Assembly (NCBI GenBank): GCA_963580455.1
Contig: OY756967.1
Location: 7,524,501 to 7,588,500 of the forward strand
Source of the DNA: Euonymus europaeus
Taxonomy: Eukaryota; Streptophyta; Magnoliopsida; Celastrales; Celastraceae
Direction of reading: 5' to 3'
DNA length: 64,000 nucleotides
The notes under the pieces were generated by a model. It saw only the letters and a list, made by a program, of their open reading frames with translations, ran no database searches and was not told the origin of the DNA. Every line of letters starts with the position of its first letter. Position 1 is the stretch's first letter. Shown one piece after another: positions 10,645 to 21,400 of this stretch. Both the position numbers and the translations under genes were made by a program.

Positions 10645-11005
10645 ACTAGGCGCACCAGCGGGCGCCTAGGCGCTGTGCCTAGTCCAGTGAGACATGCAGG
10701 AAGGAGGTCTAGAATAGGAGGCACTGGACTGGGCGCAGCGCCCAGTCCAGCGAGCAGCAAATAGGCGTGGTTGATGGTGAGTTCAAAATGGACCGGGCGC
10801 AGCTTAGGGTACCTAGGCGCTGCGCCCCGTCTAGTGGGTGAGCGAATGCGGAGTAGGCGCAGAGGCGCCTGGGCGACCGCCTAGGCGCACCCCTCCTGGG
10901 CGTGAAAATCCTGCACGCACAGGATACTGCCCAGAGCAGCTCCTGCGGGATTTTAGTTAAGGCCAGGGCGCCTAGGCGCCCAGAGTAGCGCCTAGGTGCA
11001 ACCCG
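10645..11005. repeat. Cluster of GGCGCCTAGGCGCC-type palindromes in element 2 LTR
   Basis: Repeated GC-rich self-complementary words occupy the early part of the LTR: GGGCGCCTAGGCGC, CTGGGCGCAGCGCCCAG, CTAGGCGCTGCGCCC and AGGGCGCCTAGGCGCCC. They occupy the place where element 3 carries CCGTCCGGACGG motifs. The region could fold into strong hairpins in RNA or single-stranded DNA. The role is unknown. Confidence 0.8.
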
Positions 11006-11748
11006 CGTTTTTCAAAACGCTCCTGCGTGCCATTTTAGGGAATTTCTGGGTTGTTTCAGTCCTAGAGAGAGAGAGAGACGATTCTAGAGAGAGAAGAGTA
11101 TATTGAGGTGATTCTTGGAGATTGGAGCTTGGTTTTGGATATTGGGAGAGGATGCAAGGAAGATTCAAGTGTTTAAGGTAAGATTTCTTGATTTTTCCAT
11201 TTCTAGGGTTTTGAGTAGATCTTGTTGGTTGTGTTTAGAGTTGATTCCTATAGTTTAGATATGTTAATCCTAGGTCATATGTGGTTGTATATGTAGGTTT
11301 GATTTTTGTTTTGAAGTTGAGTTCCATAAGGTTGAGTTTGGGGGTTTGAGAGGACCCTAGAGAGAGAAAGTAAGTTCTCTCAATTTAGTTGTTTAAATTC
11401 ATATTGGATATGATATATTGAGATGTTTGGATGATTAAGTGAGTATGACATTATGTGGTATTCTTAAGTTGAAGAAACGGGGATGAAATTCCTAATTGTG
11501 AGATTTTGTGAATTGCTCGACACGAGGTAGGGGATTTCCAACCATTCTTCTATCGTTGTTCTAAATCTTTTAATGAGCGTTTAGATTCCTCATTGGTCAT
11601 TTTATTTGTGTTTCCGCCTTAATTGCTTCTAAGGGGAAACGAACCTTGTATGTAGAATATTGTAATTCTCGATGTTGCATGACCCGTATGTGTGTGTTCC
11701 ATCATCTATGGGCACGATTTGATTCCGTTCATGCATCATGGTAGTTAT

Positions 11749-11774
11749 GTATATATATATATATATGTAGGATG

Positions 11775-11807
<33 letters not shown>
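11749..11807. repeat. TA dinucleotide microsatellite in element 2 LTR
   Basis: Two runs of TA repeats, about 19 and 30 bases, are separated by GTAGGATGTTCA. Element 3's LTR has only a short ATATATAC at the equivalent place, so the run expanded in this copy or lineage. Confidence 0.9.
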
Positions 11808-11809
<2 letters not shown>

Positions 11810-12836
11810 TTTGGAATGTCAAGGCATAAACCCATTAGATTTGCATTGGACTTCGAGTATGGACTCGGAGATCCTTAGGATTCTTGAAAGCTACTTGGAG
11901 GGATGACGAGGTGATGAGAGTTACCACCAAGTCATGTGAACTTCTTGTAGGATAACGCACCAGAGGTATCGTTAATGAGGGACCCTGCCTGGAATGGTGT
12001 GGGCGTGATGGGATCACGCAATCGGGTAATCCAAGAGCATTTGATGTTAGGGAGCTTGCTCCTATTCAATATGACATGGATAGCGACCATGATATTGATG
12101 AGCTGATGTGCTGAGCTTTCTCACGTTCGATATTACATGGAACGAGCCATGGTATCGATGATGTTTGCCCATGAGGGGATTGCCCGGATTGATGTTTTAT
12201 GTGATTGTTGAGTATACGTGCATGTGGTAAATTTCATACTGTTGCATAGCCTATTGTTTCGGATACGGCCTTATTACTCTTTATACTCTTAACCCTACTA
12301 AGCTTCTTACTCACTCTCTACTTTCTTTTCCTCCCCACAGGTGATATTGGTACAGGTACAGGTACCAGTGGAGCGGATCAGTGAGAGCGGGATGTGACAT
12401 GGATGGCCTTGGGTAGGATGTGGGTTCTAGAGAGATACTCTAAGCACGTATTTTGTATATGATGTATTGAGGATTTTCATGATATACTTATAACCACTTG
12501 GCACCAGAGGGTGTATGCATGATGTATGTTGAGTTTGATTTTTGGTTATATGATATTATGAATTTATTAATGTGATTATACTATCAGTTTGTGCATGCTG
12601 GTAGTGGATGACCTGAGGCCCTAGGATCAGGATTGCATGTGATTGAGGCCTGAGGCCTGGCCAGGTTGCTAGTGTGATGGATTGATGATTTTTCTGCTGC
12701 GTGTTTCTGAAGCAGGCGGGGACTCTCCGATATACGGGGAGATGCCACCGGATTTCTGGTCTGCCGGATGATCGCACTAGTGGCCTAGGACGGTGCCGGA
12801 GGGGCACCCGTGGCGTGATCGGATCTGGGCGTCACA

Positions 12837-15800
12837 CCTATAGATTGTTTCGTTTCCAAAAGATAAACTTTCGTTAACAAATGCACAAAACTGTAAAAAG
12901 CTCCTCTATGGAGAGAGTTGATCAATTCGAAACTGTCAAATTTTGTCGGTTTACACTTTTTATCTTTATTTGTATGTCAAATTTTGAAAGTTTAGGTTTC
13001 GTAGATTGTTTCGTTCCCAAAAGGAAAACATTCATTACCAAATGGACAAAACTGTTAAAAGCTCCTCCGTGATTAGAGTTGAGCAATTCAGAACCATAAA
13101 AGTTGGTCAGTGTAAACGTTTTGTTGTTATTTATTGTCAAATTTTATGAGTATAGGCTCCCTAAATTGTTCCGTTGCCAAAAGACCAACTTTCGTTATCA
13201 AATGAACAACAAATCTGTAAAAAGCTCCTTCCTGATTAAAGTTGAGCAATTCCAAACCATCAAAGTTGGTCGGTGAATCTTTTACTTGTTATTTTAGGTC
13301 AAATTTTACGAGTTTATACTTTGTGGATTAATCAATTAGCAAAAGACAAACTGTCGTTGCCAAATGGAGAAAACTATTAAAAGCTCCTTTATGGAGAGAG
13401 TTGAGTAATTTCAAACCATCAAAGTTGGTCGGTGTAAACTTTTAACTATTATTTTATATCAAATTTTACGAGTTTATGCTTCGTGGATTAATCCATTGCC
13501 AATAGTCAAACTTTCATTCCCAGTTGGACAAGGCTGTTAAAAGCTCCTCTATGGAGAGAGTTGAGCAATTCAAAACCATGAAAGTGTATCGGTGTACACT
13601 TTTTGTTGTTATTTTATGTCAAATTTTACGAGTTTACGCTTGATGGATAAATCTGTTGCGAAAAGACAAACTTTAGTTGCGAAATGGACAAAATTATTAA
13701 AAGCACCTCTTTGGAGAGTGTTGAGCGATTTCAGTCTATCAAATTTAGTCGGTGTAAACTTTTTATTATTATTTTATGTCAAATTTTATGAGTTTTGGCT
13801 CTATAGATTGTTTCATTGCCATAAGAAAAACTTTGAATACTAAATGGACAAAACTGTAAAAAAACTCATTTATGGAGAGACTTGGGCAATTCCAAACTAT
13901 CAAATTTGGTCGGTGTAAACTTTTAATTGTTATTTTATGTCAAATTTTACAAGTTTATGCTTCGTGAATTAATCCATTGTCAGAAGACAAACTTTCATTC
14001 TCAAATGAACAAAACTAATCAACGCTATTTTATAGAGAGCGGTGAGCAATTCGAAACCATCAAATTTAGTCGGTGTAAACTTTTTCTTGTTATTTTATGT
14101 CAAATTTTACAAGTTTGGGCTCCGTAGATTGTTTTGTTGCCATAAGAAAAACTTTCGAAACCAAATGGACAAAACTGTAAAAAGCTCATTTATGGAGAGT
14201 GTTGACAAATTCCAAACTTACAAAGTTTGTCGGTGTACACTTTTTATTATTATTTTTATGTCGAATTTTAAAAGTTTAGGCTCGGTAGACTTTTTTTATC
14301 ACAAAAGACAAACTTTGATTCTGAAATGTACAAAACGTTTAAAAACTCCTTTGTGATTACAGTTGAGCTATTGCGAACCATAAAAGTTCGTCAATGTACA
14401 CTTTTTGTGGTTATTTTATGTCAAATTTTACGATTATAGGTTCCATAAATTGTTTCATTGCGAAAAGACTGTCTTATTTCTTTGAAATGGACAAAACTGT
14501 TCAAAGTTACTATATGGAGAGAGTTGACCAATTCCAAACCATCAATGTTGGTTGGTGTACACTTTTTACTGTTTTTTTATGCCTAATTTTTCGAGTTTAT
14601 TCTTCGTGGATTCTTTCTTTGCCGAAAGAACAACTTTTTTTCCAAATGTACAGAACTATTAAAAGCACCTGTCTGGAGAGAGTTGAGAATTTTAAATCAT
14701 CAAAGTCGGTCGGTATACACTTTCAAATGTTTTTTTTGTCAAATTTTACGAGCTTAGGCTCTGTAGATAGTTTCATTACCAAAAGATAAAATTCTGTTAT
14801 CAAATGGACAAACCTATTAAAGGCTCCACTATGGAGAGTGTTGAGCAATTCCAAACTACCAAAGTTGGTCGGTGTAAATTTTTAATTTTTATGCTATGTC
14901 AAATTTTACGAGTTTATATTTCGTGGATTAATCTATTGCCAAAAGATGAACTTTCATTCCCAAATGGACAAATTATTAAACACTTATGTGTAAAGAGAGT
15001 TGAGCTATTCTAAACCATGAAAGTTAGTCAATGTAAACTTTTCATTGTTATTTTATGTCAAATTTTACGTGTTTAGGCTCCGTAGATTGTTGGATTTTCA
15101 AAAGAGAAACTCTCGATACCAAATGGACAAAAGTATAAAAAGCTATTCTATGGAGAGTGTTGAGCAATTTGAAACTGTCAAAATTTTTTAGTGTTCAGTT
15201 TTTATTGTTACTTTTATATCAAATTTTAAAAGTTTAGGCTCAGTGGATAGCTTTCTTCCCAAAAGAAAAACTATCATTACCAAAGGTTCGAACTGTTAAA
15301 AGCTCCTATGTGATTAGAGTTGAGCAATTGCGAATCATAAAAATTCGTCGATGCAATCTTTTAATTATTATTTTAAGTCAAATTTTATGAGTTTAGGCTT
15401 TGTGGAATAATTCATTGGCAAAAGACAATCTTTCGTTCCCAAATGTAGAAAACTATTAAAAGCTCATCTATGAAATGAGTTAACCAATTCCAAACCATCA
15501 AAGTTGGTCGGTGTAAACTTTTAATTGTTATTTTATGTCAAATTTTACTAGTTTACGCTTCATGGACTAATCCATTTCCAAAAGACAGACTTTCATTCGA
15601 AAATGGACAAAACTGTTAAACGCTCCTCTATAGAAAGAGTTTAGCTATTATAAATTGTCAAAGTTGGTCGGTGTAATCTTGTAATTGTTATTTCATGTCA
15701 AATTTTACGAGTTTAGGCTTCGTAGATTAATCAATTGGCAAAAAATAAATTTTGGTTCCCAAATGGAGAACACTATTAAAAGCTCCTATGTGGAGAGAGT

Positions 15801-15870
15801 TGAGCAATTCCAATCAATCAAATTTAGTCAGTGTAAACATTTTGTTGTGATTTTATGTCAAATTTCACAA
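12837..15870. repeat. Tandem satellite SatA, about 160-bp monomer, about 19 copies
   Basis: Monomers recur every 158-162 bp, judged from the landmark TTGAGCAATTCCAAACCATC and its variants near 12917, 13077, 13556, 14041, 14840, 15322 and 15799. Other steady words are TTATTTTATGTCAAATTTTA, CAAATGGACAAAACTGTTAA and AGCTCCTCTATGGAGAGAG, the last containing a short palindrome (CTCCTCTATGGAGAG). The monomers are quite diverged from each other and show no clear higher-order order. The first monomer begins mid-unit at the LTR of element 2. No gene is present; short open frames are accidental. Confidence 0.92.
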
Positions 15871-15873
15871 GTT
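15866..15873. other. SatA/SatB junction
   Basis: The array changes from SatA to SatB within CACAAGTT. This word belongs to SatB (GGCACAAGTTCTGAAATC) and closely resembles the SatA word TTACAAGTTT. No spacer or mobile element lies between them, so the join looks like microhomology-mediated recombination. Confidence 0.75.
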
Positions 15874-17976
15874 ATGAAATCAAAAACTAAAATGCCAGGA
15901 TTGTAAAGCTCGAAAAATAGTGCGAAATCAAGCTAAAAATTAACGAATTCAGAACTCGCATCCAAGACATATAAGAAGAAACCACATGCCATAGCTAACT
16001 AGGTGAAACAAGACCACCTAGGCACAAGTTCTAAAGTCAAAATCTGGAATGTCAGGATTGTAGAGCTCGAGAAATAGAGTGAAATCAAGCTAAAAATCAA
16101 CAAATTAAGAACTCGGAGGCCAGAGATATTAAGAAAAGAGTTTATGAGAAGAAACCACATATCATAGCTAACTAGGTGAAACGAGACCTACTAGGCACAA
16201 GTTCTGAAATCAAAAATAGAAACTCCAAGATTGTAGAGCTCCAAAAATGGTATGAAATCAAGCTAAAAAACAACGAATTCAGAACTCCGAGCCTGGAGAC
16301 ATTTTGAAAACAGTTATGAGAAGAAACCACATGTCATAGCTAACTAGGTGAAACGAGACCTATTAGGCGCAAGTTATGAAATCAAAAACCAAAATGCCAT
16401 GATTCTAGAGCTCAAAATATAGTGTGAAATCAGGCTAAAAATCAATGAGTTCAGAACACGGAGGCCTGGAGATATTACGAAAACAGTTTATTAGAATACA
16501 CCACATATCATAGATAACTAGGTGAAACGAGACTTACTTGGCACAAGTTTTGAAATCAAAAATCAAAATGCTAGGATTGTAGAGCTCGAAAAATAGTGTG
16601 AAATCAAGGTAAAAATCAATCAATTCATAATTCAGAGCCTAGAGACATTAAGAAAATCATTTTTGAGAAGAAGACACATGTCATAGCTAACTAGGTGAAA
16701 CGAGACCTACTAGGCACAAGTTCTGAAATCAAAAACAAAAATATCAGGATTGTAGAGCTCGAAAAATTGTGTGAAATCAAGCTAAAAATCAATGAATTAA
16801 GAACTCAGAGCCTAGAGATATTAAACAACAGTTTATGAGAAGAAACCACACGTCATAGCTAACTAGGTGAAACGAGACCTACAAGGCTCAAGTTGTGAAA
16901 TTAAAAATCGAAATGCCAGGATTGTAGAGCTAAAAAAATAGTGAGAAATCAAGCTTCAAATCAGCGAATTCAGAACTCGGAGCATAGACATATTAAGAAA
17001 ACAATTTATGAGAAGAAAGCACATGTCATAACTAACTAGGTAAAACGAGACCTACTAGGAACAAGTTCTGAAATCAAAAACAGAAATGCAAGGATTGTAG
17101 ACCTGGAAAAATAGTGTGAAATCAAGCTAAAGGTCAATGAATTCATAACTCGAGCCAAAAGATATTAAGAAAATAGTTTATGAGAAGAAACCACATGTCA
17201 AAGCTAAGTAGGTGAAACAGGACGTACTAGGCAGAAAAATTGAAATAAAAAATCGAAATACCAGGATTGTAGAGCTCGAAAAATAGTGTGAAATCAGGCA
17301 ACAAATCAACGAATTCAGAACTTGAAGCCTAGAGATATTAAGAAAACAGTTAATGGGAAGAGAACACATGTTATAGGTAACTAGGTGAAACGAGACCTAC
17401 TAGGCACAAGTCCTTAAATTAAAAATCAAAATGCCAGGATTGTAGAGTGTGGAAAATAGTGTTAAATCAAGCTACAAATCAACAAATTCCAAACTTTGAG
17501 CCTAGAGAAATTAAGAAAACATTTTAACAAAAGAAACCACATGTCATAGCTAACTAGGTGAAACTGGACCTACAAGGCACAAGTTCTGAAATCAAAAATC
17601 GGAATGCCACGATTGTAGACCTCAAAAAATAGTCTGAAATCAATCTAAAAATCAAGAATTCAGAACATGGAGCCGAGGGATATTAAGAAAACAGTTTATG
17701 TGAGGAAACCACATGTCATAGCTAACTAGGTGAAAGGAGACCTACTAGGCACAAGCTCTAAAATCAAAAACTAAAATCCAAGTATTGTAGAGCTAAAAAA
17801 ATAGTGTGAAATCAGGCTAGAAATCAATGAATTCAGAACTTAGATCCTAGAGACATTAAGAAAATAGTTGATGAGAAAGAGTCACATGTGATAGCTCACT
17901 AGGTAAAATGCAACCTACTAGGCACAAGTTCTGATGTAAAAAACCAAAATGCCAGGATTCTAGAGCTAGAAAAATA
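15874..17976. repeat. SatB tandem array, segment 1 (about 172-bp monomer, about 12 copies)
   Basis: Monomers of 172-173 bp have landmarks GATTGTAGAGCTCGAAAAAT, AATCAACGAATTCAGAACTC, GAGCCTAGAGATATTAAG, CCACATGTCATAGCTAACTA and GAAACGAGACCTACTAGGCA. Most monomers contain one GAATTC and one GAGCTC. This segment is monomeric, with no clear higher-order pattern. It shows no evident similarity to SatA. Confidence 0.95.
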
Positions 17977-18466
17977 GCCCACTATTTGGGCCAGCCCGAA
18001 GCCCGAGAAATATAACACAGAATATATATATTTATACATACATACATATACATATATATACATATATATATGTACATATATAAAATATCACACACTTTGA
18101 CAGTGCAAATGCACACAGTGTGCATTTGCACACTGTCAAAGTGTTATATATATATATATGTATATGTATGTATAGATATATATATATATAATGTGTAATA
18201 TATAAATATTTTAAAAAATTGATATATAAATACAATGTAAATATGTAATTTAAGACTTTTAAGTCATATATGTCCATTAGGCCAAGACCCGAAATAATAG
18301 CCCCGGCCCAAGGCCCGGCCCATAGGCCAGAGACCTTTGGGCTCAGGCCGGGCCATGGCCATTATTTTTGTCTTAGGCTCAGCCCGAGGCCCAAAGCCTT
18401 CTTCCAGGCTTGGGCCAAGGCCGGGGCCGGGCTTCACAGCTCGGCCCGGCCCGATGACGAGGCCTA
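17977..18466. mobile_element. GC-rich/AT-rich insertion in SatB, possible non-autonomous DNA transposon
   Basis: A foreign segment of about 490 bp breaks a SatB monomer. Its ends carry imperfect inverted GC-rich words (left CACTATTTGGGCCAGCCCG; right, reverse-complemented, CGTCATCGGGCCGGGCCG). The middle is AT-rich with TA/CATA runs and a strong hairpin (18092-18144). The right third is rich in GGCCCGG words. That layout recalls hAT-like miniature elements of plants. No coding capacity and no clear target duplication are seen. About 40 bp of the SatB monomer that should follow the left junction are missing at the right junction, so insertion came with a deletion or the ends are rearranged. 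Confidence 0.5.
18092..18144. repeat. Inverted repeat (hairpin), arms 22 and 24 nt
   Basis: The left arm 18092-18113 and right arm 18121-18144 are reverse complements except for a 2-base TG indel, with a 7-base loop. The arms centre on ACTTTGACAGTG and TGCATTTGC. Flanks are TA-rich runs, so the whole could fold as a long cruciform. Confidence 0.85.
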
Positions 18467-21400
18467 CTCAGAGCCTAGAGATATTACGAAAATAGTTTAT
18501 GAAAAAGAACTACATATCATAGCTAACTAGATGAAACGAGACCTTCTAGACATAAGTTCTGAAATAAAAACCGAAATGCCAGGATTGTAGACCTCAAAAA
18601 ATAGTGTGAAATCAAGATAAAAATCAAAGAAATCAGAACTCGGAGTCAAGAGATATTAAGAAAACAGTTTATCTCGGGAAACCATATGTCATAGCTAACT
18701 ATGTGAAACGAGACCTACTAGGCGCAAGTTCTGAAATAAAAAATGAATTTCTAGTACTGTAGAGCTCAAAAAATAATGTGAAATCAAGCTAAAAATCAAC
18801 GAATTCATAACTCGGAGCCTAGAGATATGAAGAAAATAGTTTATATGAAGAAACCACATGTCATAGATAACTAGGTGAAACGAGACCTACTGGGCACAAG
18901 TTTTGAAATCAAAAATCGAAATGCATGGATTGTAGAGCTCGAACCAAGCTAAAAATCAACAAATTCATAACTCCGAGCCTAGAGACATTAAAAAAATAGT
19001 TTATGAGAAAAATTCACATGTCATAGCTCACTAGGTGAAACGCGACCTACTATGCACAAGTTTTGATGTAAAAAACAAAAATTCCAGGATTCTAGAGCTA
19101 GATAAATAGTGTGAAATCAAGCAAAAAATTGACGAATTGAGAACTCGAAGCCTAGATAAGAAGAAACCAATTTATGAGAAGAAACCACATGTCATCGCTA
19201 GCTAGGCAAAATGTCACCTACTAGAAACAGGTTCTGAAATCAAAAACCGAAATACCAGGATTGTAGAGCTCGAATAATAGCGTGAAATCAAGGTAAAAAT
19301 CAATGAATTCATAACTTGGAGTCTAGACATATTAAGAAACCAGTTTATGAGAAGAAACCACATGTCATAGCTAACTAGATCAAACGAGACCTACTAGGCA
19401 CAAGTTCTAAAATCAAAAATCAAAATTCTAGGATTGTAGAAATCAAAAAATAGTGTGAAATCAAGCTAAAAATAAATTAATTCATAACTCAAAGCCTAGA
19501 GATATGAAAATATCAGTTTATGAGAAGAAACAACATGTCATAGCTAAATAGATTAAACGAGACCTTCTAGGCAAAATTTCTGAAATCAAAAACTGAAATG
19601 CTAGGATTGTAGAGCTCAAAAAATAGTGTGAAATCAAGCTACAAATATGCGAATTCTGAACTCAGAGCCTAGAGATATTAAGAAAACAGTTTACGAGAAG
19701 AAACCACATGTCATAGCCAACTAGATGAAACGAGGCCTTCTAGACACAAGTTATGAAATAAAAATGAATTTCTAAGATTGTAGAGCTAAAAAAATAGTGT
19801 GAAATCAAGCTAAAAATTAACAAATTCGTAACTCGGAGCCTAGAGACATGAAGAAGACAGTTTATGAAAAGAAACAACATGTCATAGCTAAATAGGTGAA
19901 ACGAGACCTACTAGGCAAAAGTTCAGAAATCAAAAACCAAAATGCTAGGATTGTAGAGCTCAAAAAATGGTGCAAAATCAAGCTACAAATCTGCGAATTC
20001 CAAACTCGGAGCCTAGAGATATTAAGAAAATGGTTAATGAGAAGAAACCACATGTCATAGCTAACTAGATCAAACGAGACCTATTAGGCACACGTTCTAA
20101 AATCAAAAACTGAAATGCTAGGATTGTAGAACTCAAAAAATAGTGTGAAATCAATCTAAAAATCAATGAATTCATAACTCGTAGCCTAGAGATATGAAAA
20201 AAATAGTTTATGAGAAGAAACAACATGTCATAGCCAAATAGGTGATACGAGACCTACTTGGCAAAACTTCAGAAATCGAAAACCAAAATGGTAGGATTGT
20301 AGAGCTCAAAAAATGGTGTGCAATCAACCTACAAATCAGCGAATTATGAACTCGGAGCCTAGGGATATTAAGAAAATGGTTAATGAGAAGAAACCACATG
20401 TCATAGCTAACTAGGCTAAACAAGACCTACTAGCGATAAGTTCTGAAATCAAAAATCAAAATGCCAGGATTGTAGAGATAAAAAAATAGTGTGAAATCAA
20501 ACTACAAATTAACGAATTCAGAACTCGTAGCCTAGAGATATGAAAAAACAGTTTATGAGAAGAAATAGCATGTCATAGCCAAATACGTGAAACGAGACCT
20601 ACTTGGCAAAATTTTAGAAATCAAAAATCGAAATGCTAGGATTGTAGATCTCAAAAAGTGGCGTGAAATCAACCTACAAATCAGCGAATTCTGAACTCGG
20701 AGCCTAGAGATATTAAGAAAATGGTTAATGAGAAGAAACCTTATGTCATAACTAACTAGGTGAAACAAGACCTACTAGCGACAAGTTCTGAAATCAAAAA
20801 TTGAAATGCCAGGATTGTAGAGATAAAAAAAATAGTGTGAAATCAAACTACAAATTAATGAATTTAGAACTCAGATCCTAGAGATATTAAAAAAAAATTA
20901 TGTCAAGAAACCATATGTCATAGTTAACTATGTGATACGAGAACTACTAGGCACAAGTTCTGAAATCAAAAACCGAAACGCTAGGATTGTAGAGCTCAAA
21001 AAATAGTGTGCAACCAAGTTAAAAATAAATGAATTCAAAACTCGGAAGCCTAGTGATATTAAGAAAACATTTTATGAGACGAAACCACATGTCATGGATA
21101 ACTAGGTGAAACGAGACCTACAGGCACAAGTTTTGAAATCAAAAACCGAAACACTTGGATCGTAGATCTAGGAAAATAGTGTGAAATTAGGCTACAAAGC
21201 AACGAATTCAAAACTCGAAGGCCTAGAGATATTAAGAAAAAAGTTTATGCGAAAAAACCACATGTCATAGCTAACTAGGAGAAACGAGACCCACAAGTTC
21301 CGAAATAAAAAAACCAAAATGCCAGGATTGTAGAGCTCTAAAAATAGTGTGAAATCAGGCTAAAAACGAACGAATTCAGAGCTCAGAGCCTAGAGATATT

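Larger units (their letters stand above)
4927..12836 (+). mobile_element. Tekay/Del-type chromovirus, degenerate (element 2)
   Basis: This Ty3/gypsy chromovirus has the order partial 5' LTR, primer-binding site, gag, protease, RT, RNase H, integrase, chromodomain, polypurine tract and 3' LTR. Only the last 664 bp of the 5' LTR are seen, because element 1 is inserted in it. The 3' LTR is complete. The 3' LTR abuts SatA, so the element was inserted into SatA. The five bases after the LTR are CCTAT, the expected target duplication. Coding sequence is broken by several stops and at least four small frameshifts. The C-terminal PLVKV...EEATWE chromodomain assigns it to the Tekay/Del lineage. Confidence 0.9.
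10583..12836 (+). repeat. Element 2 3' LTR (2254 bp)
   Basis: The complete LTR starts TGTGAAACCCCGACCC and ends GGGCGTCACA. Its first 15-20 bases and roughly the last 1.3 kb resemble the LTRs of element 3. The 5' part differs, holding GC-rich palindromes at about 10645-11005. Purine-rich GAGAGA runs lie near 11065-11095, and TA-dinucleotide runs at 11749-11767 and 11778-11807. Its last 663 bp match the 5' LTR remnant. Confidence 0.92.

Noticed and set aside
18270..18530. 86-codon Pro/Gly/Arg-rich open frame
   Set aside because: It is a reading of GGCCCGG-rich repeats that runs into SatB; composition explains it.
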